Positions 1 through 5,349 are shown, counted from the first letter of the stretch. The stretch is 5,374 nucleotides of DNA from Atopobium sp. (GCA_015259045.1 JABZHD010000084.1:1-5374); one strand, 5' to 3'. Numbers and translations are program-made. Notes: a model not told the origin generated them from the letters alone.

Positions 1-210
1 GCTGGTGCACTTATTGAAGAGTGTGGTCTTAAGGGAGTTACTGAAGGCGGCGCACAGATTTCTGATGTTCATGCAAACTTTATTGTGAATACCGGCAACG
101 CTACCGCTTCAGATGTCATTGCGCTCATGCGCAGGGCACACGATGCCGTGCAAGAAAATTTTGACATTGATCTTCAGCCAGAGGTTAAACTTCTGGGTTT
201 TGGGGCATAG
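1..210 (+). CDS. murB: UDP-N-acetylenolpyruvoylglucosamine reductase MurB, C-terminal fragment
   Basis: The reading frame is open from the first base and encodes the last 69 residues before a TAG stop; the start lies outside the window. MurB is the cytoplasmic FAD enzyme that reduces UDP-GlcNAc-enolpyruvate to UDP-MurNAc with NADPH, the second committed step of peptidoglycan precursor synthesis. The fragment shows the MurB C-terminal substrate-binding domain: AGALIEECGLKG (residues 1-12), GGAQISDVHANFIVN (16-30), GNATASDV (32-39) and the closing QPEVKLLG (59-66). By comparison with the E. coli enzyme recalled from memory, the glutamate in PEV (fragment residue 61, bases 181-183) is the conserved acid that helps protonate the substrate. 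The protein ends soon after this motif, as in the shorter Gram-positive-type MurB. ftsQ follows after 7 bp, so the two are probably co-transcribed. The truncation is due only to the window edge. Confidence 0.93.
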   Translation, partial: AGALIEECGLKGVTEGGAQISDVHANFIVNTGNATASDVIALMRRAHDAVQENFDIDLQPEVKLLGFGA

Positions 211-215
211 GGAAG
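209..215 (+). promoter_or_regulatory. Ribosome binding site for ftsQ
   Basis: AGGGAAG overlaps the murB TAG stop and lies just upstream of the ATG at 218. The GGGA core is 4 nt from the start, which is short but usable. It supports 218 rather than the in-frame ATG at 113, which lies inside murB. Overlap of the murB stop with the ftsQ site suggests translational coupling. Confidence 0.5.
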
Positions 216-217
216 AT

Positions 218-1276
218 ATGGCAGAAGATACTTCAAAGCAACCAACACGCCGCAAGGGCACAAAGAGGGAGCCTTTATCGTCTGGAACTACTCAGGCGGC
301 AGGGGCAACCAAGCCTTCGTTTATGAGCAAGGCTTTTAAGCCTAAGCCAAAGGTTGAGGCTACAACTTCTGATACAAAGCCCTCTACTAAAAAGATTTCT
401 ACTAAAAAGCCAAATAACGCTACAAAAACTGCAGCTCAAGCTCGTGCCGAGCGTATTAAACACAGCAGAAAAGTATCGTTTAAGGCAGTACGCACGGCCT
501 TTATCGTTTTGCTTAGCCTCGCCCTTCTCGCTGGCATTGCTTTTCTCGTCCTACGTTCATCCTCAGTCTTTGCTATTACCAACATTCAGGTAGAGCCAAC
601 AGAGCACGTCTCTAACGAGCAAATTCAAAAGCTCATTGCAGTAGAAGAGGGAACAACGCTGCTTAATATGGATGAGTCCCTTATTACCCAAGAACTACAG
701 AAGGACCCTTGGGTAGCTTCTGCAACGTACGAGAGGCAGTTCCCCAATACGCTACGTATTACCATCACAGAGCGTAAGGTTACAGCCATAGTGGCGCTTT
801 CTTCTGGGCCGGTTGCATGGTATTTGGGCGAGAATAACGTCTGGCTAGAGGCAGATCAGCTCAACGTACCAGAAGGAAAGACTACTGCTACCGTTGCGCT
901 TGAGAAGGCAACCTCAGAAGGTGAGCTGCTTATCACAGATGTTCCTGCAACGGTTTCTCCGGTAGCGGGTACCACAGCAACAGACGCAGAAATTCAAGCG
1001 GTTATGCAGTATCAGTCTACGTTCTCATCAGAGCTCACGTCACAGATTGTGAGTTACTCTGCTAGTAGCGTTGATGCTATCTCTGTCACGCTTACCAATG
1101 GTGTACAGGTTGCCCTAGGCTCTCCAACACAGATTGCTGACAAAGAAAAAGTGATTCTGGCAATGCTTAAGCAGTTCCCAGGAGAGCTTACGTACTTGAA
1201 TGTAAGAACACCTGCAAGCCCAACCTATAGGCGCGTTTCTACCGGAAACGTTCAGTCTGGCTCTGGTGTTTCGTAG
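218..1276 (+). CDS. ftsQ: Cell division protein FtsQ/DivIB
   Basis: This encodes a 352-residue bitopic membrane protein of the FtsQ/DivIB family, a divisome scaffold that with FtsB/DivIC and FtsL regulates septal peptidoglycan synthesis. Residues 1-90 form a long, basic, Lys/Thr/Ala/Pro-rich cytoplasmic tail that is probably disordered. One hydrophobic segment spans about 93-112 (TAFIVLLSLALLAGIAFLVL). A POTRA domain follows at about 117-187, recognisable from FAITNIQV, the GTTLLNMD turn, DPWVASATYERQFPNTLRI and the closing ITERK. The rest (about 188-330) fits the extracytoplasmic FtsQ domain, with PVAWYLGENNVWLEAD matching the usual 'lid/new value' segment. The start was set at 218 because it follows murB and has a Shine-Dalgarno; the frame is open back to an ATG at 113, but that would overlap murB by about 98 bp. 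An internal ATG at 323-325 (MSKAFKP) is a less likely start. The position between murB and ftsZ supports the call. Confidence 0.9.
   Translation: MAEDTSKQPTRRKGTKREPLSSGTTQAAGATKPSFMSKAFKPKPKVEATTSDTKPSTKKISTKKPNNATKTAAQARAERIKHSRKVSFKAVRTAFIVLLSLALLAGIAFLVLRSSSVFAITNIQVEPTEHVSNEQIQKLIAVEEGTTLLNMDESLITQELQKDPWVASATYERQFPNTLRITITERKVTAIVALSSGPVAWYLGENNVWLEADQLNVPEGKTTATVALEKATSEGELLITDVPATVSPVAGTTATDAEIQAVMQYQSTFSSELTSQIVSYSASSVDAISVTLTNGVQVALGSPTQIADKEKVILAMLKQFPGELTYLNVRTPASPTYRRVSTGNVQSGSGVS
383..409 (+). repeat. Two-copy direct repeat in the FtsQ cytoplasmic tail
   Basis: The 12-mer TCTACTAAAAAG occurs at 383-394 and again at 398-409, 15 bp apart and in frame, giving STKKI then STKKP. It lies in the basic low-complexity N-terminal tail of FtsQ and probably reflects simple local duplication in a disordered region. 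Confidence 0.6.
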
Positions 1277-1328
1277 GTAAACGCGCAGACAATGCGCACC
1301 GTTAGGGAATAGTTTCCTACCGTTTACC
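1276..1328 (+). other. Inverted-repeat segment overlapping the ftsQ stop codon; possible branched RNA structure
   Basis: GGTAAACG (1276-1283, its first G being the last base of the ftsQ TAG) and CGTTTACC (1321-1328) are perfect 8-bp inverted repeats. Between them is a hairpin at 1301-1320: GT, a bulged T, then AGGGAA, pairing with TTTCCTAC and including one G-U pair, around a TAG loop. This hairpin abuts the outer stem with no gap, so the two could stack. A weaker GCGC/GCGC pairing (1283-1286 with 1294-1297) could form a third arm. The downstream bases are only modestly T-rich (GTTTCTTC), so a classical intrinsic terminator is not clear. It may be a transcript 3' end, an attenuator, a processing site or an operator. 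The pairing is read directly; function is unknown. Confidence 0.45.
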
Positions 1329-1350
1329 AGGTTTCTTCACAATTTCTACA

Positions 1351-1389
1351 TATTATTTGACTTGTATGGGTCAGTTGTGCAAATATACC
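1351..1389 (+). promoter_or_regulatory. Candidate sigma70-type promoter for ftsZ
   Basis: TTGACT (1357-1362) matches the -35 consensus at five of six bases. It is followed by weaker -10 options: AAATAT (1381-1386, spacer 18) or TATACC (1384-1389), the latter at a better 16-bp spacing from TTGTAT (1362-1367). An alternative -10, TATTAT (1351-1356), matches five of six bases but has no good -35 upstream. The block from 1339 is conspicuously AT-rich compared with its surroundings. A promoter here would let ftsZ be transcribed independently of ftsQ, leaving a leader of about 130-160 nt. This is a by-eye match, and the exact hexamers are uncertain. Confidence 0.4.
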
Positions 1390-1390
1390 C

Positions 1391-1427
1391 CGCTTTGCAT
1401 GAAGCGTAAGCCTTAACTTGAGGTTTA
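1391..1427 (+). other. Two back-to-back hairpins in the ftsZ leader
   Basis: CGCTT (1391-1395) pairs perfectly with AAGCG (1402-1406) around a TGCATG loop. The next base starts a second stem, TAAGCCT (1407-1413) with AGGTTTA (1421-1427), seven pairs including one G-U, around a 7-nt loop. They lie just downstream of the candidate promoter and so would be near the 5' end of an ftsZ transcript. Each stem is short, so chance formation is possible. Confidence 0.3.
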
Positions 1428-1445
1428 GGGTTTTATACAGCGGTT

Positions 1446-1510
1446 CTGCGAGCGCATAAACGTAGCCTAAGCGCAGTCGCGCTCCGGGACAAACGGGCAC
1501 AAGAGTGCCT
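1446..1510 (+). other. Alternative stems and a Shine-Dalgarno-proximal hairpin in the ftsZ leader
   Basis: Several mutually exclusive pairings are visible: CTGCG (1446-1450) with CGCAG (1472-1476); GAGCGC (1450-1455) with GCGCTC (1479-1484); and AGCGC (1470-1474) with GCGCT (1479-1483) around an AGTC tetraloop. The two AGCGC copies compete for the same GCGCT. Separately, GGGCAC (1495-1500) pairs with GTGCCT (1505-1510), one G-U included, around an AAGA loop, and ends one base before the Shine-Dalgarno sequence. This could affect ribosome access to ftsZ, but no function is shown by the sequence. Confidence 0.35.
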
Positions 1511-1511
1511 C

Positions 1512-1518
1512 AAGGAGG
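1512..1518 (+). promoter_or_regulatory. Strong Shine-Dalgarno for ftsZ
   Basis: AAGGAGG is a full match to the anti-Shine-Dalgarno and lies 5 nt before the ATG at 1524. It is the strongest ribosome binding site in the window, in keeping with high FtsZ abundance, and it fixes the ftsZ start. Confidence 0.85.
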
Positions 1519-1523
1519 AAGAC

Positions 1524-2660
1524 ATGATTAAGGACACCGATACCCTTAACAACTATCTTGCTGTTATCAAGGTTGTTGGCGTTGGTGGCGGCGGAACTAA
1601 CGCTGTCAACCGCATGATTGAAGAAGGCATCCGTGGCGTTGAGTTCGTTGCTGTAAACACCGATGCACAGGCACTTGCAATCTCCGATGCTGACATTAAG
1701 GTTCACATCGGTACTGACATCACCAAGGGCCTTGGCGCTGGCGCTAACCCTGAGGTTGGTAAAGAGGCAGCAGAGGATAGCCGCGATGAGATCAAGGCAG
1801 CACTTGCTGGCGCTGATATGGTCTTCATCACTGCTGGTGAGGGTGGCGGTACTGGTACCGGCGCTGCTCCAGTTGTTGCTGATATTGCAAAGAATGACGT
1901 TGGCGCACTGACCGTTGGCGTTGTTACTAAGCCATTCTCCTTCGAGGGTCGTCGTCGTTATGGTTCTGCAGCTGACGGTATCAAGACTCTTTCCGAGAAT
2001 GTTGATACGCTCATTGTTATTCCAAACGATCGTCTGCTTGATCTTTCTGAGAAGAAGACCACCATGCTTGAGGCATTCCGCATGGCTGACGACGTTCTAT
2101 GCCAGGGCACCCAGGGTATTACCGACCTCATCACTGTTCCTGGTCTGATTAACCTCGACTTTGCAGACGTCTGCACCATCATGAAGGGCGCAGGTAGCGC
2201 AATGATGGGCATTGGTATTGCTGCTGGTGATAACCGCGCTGCTGATGCTGCAACTGAGGCAATTTCTAGCCGCCTGCTTGAGAGTTCCATCGAGGGTGCA
2301 ACCCGCGTTCTTCTCTCTATTGCTGGTAATAAAGACCTTGGTATTCAGGAGATTAACGAGGCAGCTGACCTGGTTGCTAAGAACGTTGATCCTGATGCAA
2401 ACATCATCTTTGGTACTGTTGTTGATGAGTCTCTGGGCGATCAGGTTCGCGTAACCGTTATTGCAACTGGTTTCAATGACTCTAACGTTCAGCAGCAGCT
2501 TCCAACTCTGAACACTCAGAGTACCACCCGTCCAAGCCGTCCTGTTCAGCCACAGCCAACTCGTCCTGTAGCTGCTCAGCCACAGCCTGCTCGCACCAAC
2601 AACTCTTCTAATGAGAAAGAGTTTGATATTCCAGACTTCCTTAAGCGTAGCCGCATCTAA
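1524..2660 (+). CDS. ftsZ: Cell division GTPase FtsZ
   Basis: This encodes a 378-residue FtsZ, the tubulin-like GTPase that polymerises into the Z-ring and recruits the divisome. The N-terminal nucleotide-binding domain shows [15 protein letters not shown] (about 17-31), NTDAQAL (45-51) and the tubulin signature GGGTGTG (107-113). The T7 loop NLDFADV (210-216) supplies the catalytic aspartates D212 and D215, which complete the GTPase site of the next subunit. The C-terminal domain runs to about 317. A Gln/Pro/Thr-rich linker follows (about 318-364) with a near-repeat of QPQPTRPV and QPQPAR, then the conserved C-terminal peptide DIPDFLKR (368-375), the docking site for SepF and other partners. 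Length is normal for the family and no key residue is missing. Codon choice looks more biased (AAG, AAC, ATC, GGT/GGC) than in the neighbours, as expected of a highly expressed gene. No ftsA precedes it. The structured 247-bp upstream region suggests its own promoter or leader control. Confidence 0.99.
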   Translation: MIKDTDTLNNYLAVIKVVGVGGGGTNAVNRMIEEGIRGVEFVAVNTDAQALAISDADIKVHIGTDITKGLGAGANPEVGKEAAEDSRDEIKAALAGADMVFITAGEGGGTGTGAAPVVADIAKNDVGALTVGVVTKPFSFEGRRRYGSAADGIKTLSENVDTLIVIPNDRLLDLSEKKTTMLEAFRMADDVLCQGTQGITDLITVPGLINLDFADVCTIMKGAGSAMMGIGIAAGDNRAADAATEAISSRLLESSIEGATRVLLSIAGNKDLGIQEINEAADLVAKNVDPDANIIFGTVVDESLGDQVRVTVIATGFNDSNVQQQLPTLNTQSTTRPSRPVQPQPTRPVAAQPQPARTNNSSNEKEFDIPDFLKRSRI

Positions 2661-2662
2661 AT

Positions 2663-3472
2663 ATGTGCGCGCTGAATAGACAGTGCTTACACGGCGTGAC
2701 CCTGCTCATGGATCCTGAGGTTCCATGCGGGGTCACGCTCGCATTTACTGAGCGTACTGGCGGTTTTTCAGAAGGGGAGTTTGCTTCCCTCAATCTGGGC
2801 AGTAGATGTGGAGACAATCTGCAACAGGTGCAAAAGAACCGCCTGCTGGTCTTAGAGGCTCTTGGAGCTGGCGAGCTTTTCTCGCAACTCCTTATTCCTC
2901 ATCAGGTGCACGGAAGCAAGGTAGTTTGTCTGACTTCCAATACATCAGAGGCTTTTGAACTGGCTCAAGCTGAGGCAGAAGCTGGTGCAGACGCCATAGT
3001 ATGTACGGTTCAAAATACGCCTGTGATGTTGGCGTTTGCCGATTGTGTGCCGGTAATTCTTGTAGCTCCCGGCGGATTTGCAGTGGCACATTCTGGCTGG
3101 AAAGGCACAATTGCCCGCATTTCTGCGCGCGCAACCGAGGCGCTTTGCCAGGCAACTGGCTCCACTCCCTCCGAGGTCAAAGCCTATATTGGTCCGCACA
3201 TTGGCAGCGCTGACTACGAGGTTTCTCCAGAGCTTATCCAGATGTTCTTACAAGAGTTTGGTCCCGGCGTTGTAGACCGTGCATCTGGCGAGAGGTACTT
3301 AGATCTTGGATATGCCGTCAGAGCCGCACTGGTAGATGCTGGTGTACGAGCGTCTGCTATCGAAGAGGTTACTGACTCGACGGCCTCTACAACTGAGCGG
3401 TTCTTCTCGTACCGAGCAGAGCATGGTAAGTGCGGAAGACACGCGGCTGTTGCTTACATGGCGTCAAAGTAG
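2663..3472 (+). CDS. pgeF: Multicopper-oxidase-like purine nucleoside phosphorylase / peptidoglycan editing factor PgeF (YlmD/YfiH, DUF152)
   Basis: This 269-residue protein belongs to the YfiH/YlmD/LACC1 family, whose members cleave purine nucleosides with phosphate; E. coli YfiH is also linked to fidelity of the peptidoglycan stem peptide. Family landmarks are FTERTGGFSEGEFASLNLG (28-46), HQVHGSKV (80-87), DAIVCT (110-115), ADCVPV (126-131), AHSGWKG (142-148), IGPHIGSADYEV (176-187) and the C-terminal FFSYRAEHGKCGRHAAV (247-263). H83, C128 and H143 correspond to the conserved His-Cys-His metal/active-site set. The first ATG is 2 bp after the ftsZ stop and has no clear Shine-Dalgarno, so translation probably depends on coupling to ftsZ. 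An internal ATG at 2708 (MDPEVPCG) also lacks one and would remove the HGVTLL segment, so 2663 is preferred. Which substrate it uses in this organism cannot be read from sequence. Confidence 0.92.
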   Translation: MCALNRQCLHGVTLLMDPEVPCGVTLAFTERTGGFSEGEFASLNLGSRCGDNLQQVQKNRLLVLEALGAGELFSQLLIPHQVHGSKVVCLTSNTSEAFELAQAEAEAGADAIVCTVQNTPVMLAFADCVPVILVAPGGFAVAHSGWKGTIARISARATEALCQATGSTPSEVKAYIGPHIGSADYEVSPELIQMFLQEFGPGVVDRASGERYLDLGYAVRAALVDAGVRASAIEEVTDSTASTTERFFSYRAEHGKCGRHAAVAYMASK

Positions 3473-3542
3473 GGTAGAAGACGTTTAGCGCTATCGGAGA
3501 AGGCGTTTAGGTCTACAAAAAAGTCGTTAAACGTTACGTAAG
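3473..3542 (+). promoter_or_regulatory. Intergenic region with three CGTTTA/TAAACG motifs
   Basis: CGTTTAG occurs at 3482-3488 and 3504-3510 in direct orientation. The inverse, TAAACG, occurs at 3528-3533 inside CGTTAAACG, an odd-length palindrome (3525-3533). Start-to-start spacings are 22 and 24 bp, near two helical turns. The same hexamer also forms the inverted repeat after ftsQ. This could be an array of protein-binding sites upstream of ylmE, or chance. No convincing promoter or terminator was seen here. Confidence 0.3.
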
Positions 3543-3575
3543 ATGTTGATGTATTCACCGCAAGAGATGATGGCT

Positions 3576-4310
3576 ATGACGTACGATTCAGACGAATATC
3601 TTGAGTTTATAAAGGCTCGTAGAGCTCAGATTGAGTTACTTGTGGCGGATGCTGCAAAAAAGTCCGGCAGAATCGCCTCTGAGATTGAAATTGTGGCCGT
3701 CTCCAAAACCGTTCCTGTTGAGGCTGTCCTTGCAGCTTATAAGGCAGGCTATAGGGTTTTTGGCGAGAATCGCCCACAAGAGCTGACACATAAACTGACG
3801 TGTTTGTCTGAAACTCCTTTTGCGTCTGAGATATCTTTTGACATGATTGGCAATCTTCAAAAGAACAAGATTAACCAGGTAGTTGGTAAGGTTCGCTACA
3901 TTCATTCAATTTCTTCTGAGCACCTCGCAGAGGCGGTTTCAAAGCGCGCGGAGGCAAAGGACTCTCAGGAGTCTGTGCTACTTGAGGTAAACGTTTCCGC
4001 CGAAGCCTCAAAATCGGGTTTCTCGCCAGAAGAGGTGTCTGAGTCTATCCAAAGGATTGTTGAGCTTCCTCATATTTCCGTTGTGGGACTTATGACTATG
4101 GCACCAAAGGATGATCCAGAGCGCGCTAAGAGGACGTTTGCGGGACTTAGAGAATTGCGTGACAAGCTGAGAGAGCAAGTTGGTTTGAAGTTAGATGTTC
4201 TTTCTTGTGGCATGAGTGATGACTTTACGTATGCCATTGAAGAGGGTTCTACTACTATTCGCCTGGGTCGAGTATTGTTTGATCCAGCCTATACGTTGAG
4301 TGGGCACTAA
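3576..4310 (+). CDS. ylmE: PLP homeostasis protein YggS/YlmE (PLPBP family)
   Basis: This protein (244 residues from the chosen start) belongs to the YggS/PROSC family, which has the fold-type III alanine-racemase-like barrel, binds pyridoxal phosphate and helps keep free PLP balanced, without a clear catalytic role. Motifs from the chosen start: VAVSKTVPVEAV (40-51) with PLP-binding Lys44; FGENRPQEL (62-70); DMIGNLQKNKINQVV (89-103); HSISSEHLA (110-118); LLEVNVSAEASKSGF (135-149); GLMTMAP (171-177); and SCGMSDDFTYAIEEGSTTIRLGR (210-232), which holds the phosphate-binding end. The frame has five ATGs within 12 codons (3543, 3549, 3567, 3570, 3576). Only the later ones have any purine-rich upstream sequence (AAGAG at 3562-3566), and 3576 gives a length and N-terminus (YLEFIKARR) closest to the family, but 3543 (255 residues) cannot be excluded. 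It lies between pgeF and sepF as in other Gram-positive division clusters. Confidence 0.93.
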   Translation: MTYDSDEYLEFIKARRAQIELLVADAAKKSGRIASEIEIVAVSKTVPVEAVLAAYKAGYRVFGENRPQELTHKLTCLSETPFASEISFDMIGNLQKNKINQVVGKVRYIHSISSEHLAEAVSKRAEAKDSQESVLLEVNVSAEASKSGFSPEEVSESIQRIVELPHISVVGLMTMAPKDDPERAKRTFAGLRELRDKLREQVGLKLDVLSCGMSDDFTYAIEEGSTTIRLGRVLFDPAYTLSGH

Positions 4311-4359
4311 AATAGTTGCAAGTTTTTGATACAGTAGTAAGAAGTTACGTGCGTTACAG

Positions 4360-4364
4360 AAAGG
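4360..4364 (+). promoter_or_regulatory. Ribosome binding site for sepF
   Basis: AAAGG is 7 nt before the ATG at 4372 but only 4 nt before the adjacent ATG at 4369. The spacing favours 4372, which also gives the usual SepF beginning (MS-hydrophobic-D). The 58-bp gap before sepF otherwise shows no strong promoter or terminator. Confidence 0.5.
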
Positions 4365-4371
4365 CACAATG

Positions 4372-5052
4372 ATGAGCATTCTTGATACGCTAAGAGCAAA
4401 GCTTCGTGGTGGTCAGGACGATGAGTACTACGACGATGAGTATTACGGCGATGAGGGCTATGACGAGGTAGACGAAGCTTCTCCTCGTTCGTACGATGAC
4501 CGTGCACAGCAAGGCTCTTCCAACAGACTACTGGGTAATCCATCCAGGCCAGAAGCAGAGAGTGTTTCTGTGTATACACGCTCTGGTAAGCCAATCAGCA
4601 CCAATCCAGCCGCTTCTTACAATCCTCAGCAGGATATGCGCTCCCGTGCTTCTGCGTATGCATCTCGTCAGGAGCCTTCCGGATACACTCCTTCTTACGA
4701 GCATACGGTAAGCCCAAATTTGCCAACTCCTGGTGACATTGGTCTTCGTCCTGTGAGTCGTACAAGCTATTCCGGACAGTTGCCACCATACGTTCTTCGT
4801 CCTGTTTCTTATGACGATGTTCAGTCGGTAGTTCGTCGTGTTCGTACTGGTCAGCCAGTTGTCCTTATCTTTAAGAACACCAACATTGAGGTTGCTAAGA
4901 GAATTTTGGACTTCAGTTTTGGTCTTTCTTATGGCCTTGATGGCGCTGTTGAAGAAGTTGCTGACCGTGTTTTTGTTGTACTTCCTCATGGTGTCTCTTT
5001 GACGCAGGCTGATCTTGATAAGCTTGCTGATGAGGGAGAGATTACCAGGTAA
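4372..5052 (+). CDS. sepF: Cell division protein SepF, FtsZ membrane anchor
   Basis: This 226-residue SepF binds the FtsZ C-terminal peptide and tethers the Z-ring to the membrane. The N-terminus MSILDTLRAKLRG (1-13) can form the amphipathic membrane-binding helix. It is followed by a very acidic, tyrosine-rich stretch (16-35) built from three 5-residue units, and then a Ser/Pro/Tyr-rich disordered linker to about 135. The SepF core domain spans about 138-210: YVLRPVSYDDVQSVVRRV, GQPVVLIFKN, AKRILDFSFGLSYGLDGAVEEV and DRVFVVLPHGVSL. The conserved 'RI(L)DF..G' helix and the glycine region at the dimer interface are present. The protein is longer than Bacillus SepF (about 150 residues) because of the linker, as is common in Actinobacteria. 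With no ftsA visible in the cluster, it is probably the main FtsZ anchor. The ATG at 4369 is an alternative that adds one Met. ylmG follows after 12 bp, so the two are likely co-transcribed. Confidence 0.93.
   Translation: MSILDTLRAKLRGGQDDEYYDDEYYGDEGYDEVDEASPRSYDDRAQQGSSNRLLGNPSRPEAESVSVYTRSGKPISTNPAASYNPQQDMRSRASAYASRQEPSGYTPSYEHTVSPNLPTPGDIGLRPVSRTSYSGQLPPYVLRPVSYDDVQSVVRRVRTGQPVVLIFKNTNIEVAKRILDFSFGLSYGLDGAVEEVADRVFVVLPHGVSLTQADLDKLADEGEITR
4417..4461 (+). repeat. Three-copy 15-bp tandem repeat in sepF (acidic/tyrosine segment)
   Basis: Three in-frame 15-bp units encode DDEYY (4417-4431), DDEYY (4432-4446) and the diverged GDEGY (4447-4461). The first two units differ at one wobble base (TAC/TAT). 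Such a repeat could vary in copy number by slippage without a frameshift. It lies directly after the membrane-binding helix. Confidence 0.8.
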
Positions 5053-5054
5053 CT

Positions 5055-5059
5055 GGAGG
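5055..5059 (+). promoter_or_regulatory. Ribosome binding site for ylmG
   Basis: GGAGG lies 5 nt before a GTG at 5065 and within the 12-bp gap after sepF. Its spacing identifies the GTG as the start in place of a downstream ATG. Confidence 0.75.
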
Positions 5060-5064
5060 TTTTT

Positions 5065-5343
5065 GTGTTTTCGTATTATGTTTTAAACGCACTCTATACC
5101 TTGTTTAGGATTTACAGCGTCTGCATTGTGGTATGGTGTCTGTCCTCTTGGATTACCGTTTCAAATGATTCGGTTAGAAACATTCTTAAGGCAATTGGCA
5201 AAATTGTTGAGCCATATCTCAGTGTGTTTAGACGGACTATTCCTCCAATTTCCGGCGTTGACCTCTCACCTATTATTGCGCTTTTTGTGCTTAATCTTGT
5301 GGAACGTTTGGCCATTTCGACGCTGGGCCTTATACTAATATAG
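5065..5343 (+). CDS. ylmG: YggT family membrane protein (YlmG)
   Basis: This small 92-residue integral membrane protein of the YggT/YlmG family starts at GTG with a well-placed Shine-Dalgarno. There are two hydrophobic segments, at about 8-30 (including IYSVCIVVWCLSSWI) and about 67-92 (LSPIIALFVLNLVERLAI and on). The loop between them has the family hallmark EPYLSVFRRTIPPISGVDLSPI (49-70), that is EPyL..fR...P...G.D.SP. YggT proteins are found beside division genes in Gram-positives, cyanobacteria and plastids, where they have been linked to septum placement, nucleoid/thylakoid organisation or osmotic tolerance; the molecular activity is not established. Length is normal for the single-domain form. 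It is the last gene of the visible operon. Confidence 0.9.
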   Translation: MFSYYVLNALYTLFRIYSVCIVVWCLSSWITVSNDSVRNILKAIGKIVEPYLSVFRRTIPPISGVDLSPIIALFVLNLVERLAISTLGLILI

Positions 5344-5349
5344 GAAACT

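Noticed and set aside
113..217. N-terminal extension of ftsQ to the ATG at 113
   Set aside because: It would overlap the conserved MurB C-terminus by about 98 bp, lacks a Shine-Dalgarno, and its residues do not resemble an FtsQ tail; the ATG at 218 fits better.
1276..1336. Intrinsic terminator after ftsQ
   Set aside because: A stem is present but it is interrupted and branched, and the following bases lack a run of T, so it was recorded as a structure of unknown role.
1467..1706. Minus-strand open frame of 79 codons over the ftsZ leader and start
   Set aside because: It is mostly antisense to the conserved ftsZ N-terminus, with no recognisable domain or ribosome binding site.
1958..2290. 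Minus-strand open frame of 110 codons inside ftsZ
   Set aside because: It is a shadow of the highly conserved FtsZ coding sequence, and its composition is explained by FtsZ codon bias.
4311..4368. Promoter before sepF (TTGCAA with TACAGT or TAGTAA)
   Set aside because: Spacing between the hexamers is far from 16-18 bp; the short gap is more consistent with co-transcription from upstream.
4528..4989. Minus-strand open frame of 153 codons inside sepF
   Set aside because: It is long but fully antisense to sepF, including the conserved core domain; the translated sequence has no family character.
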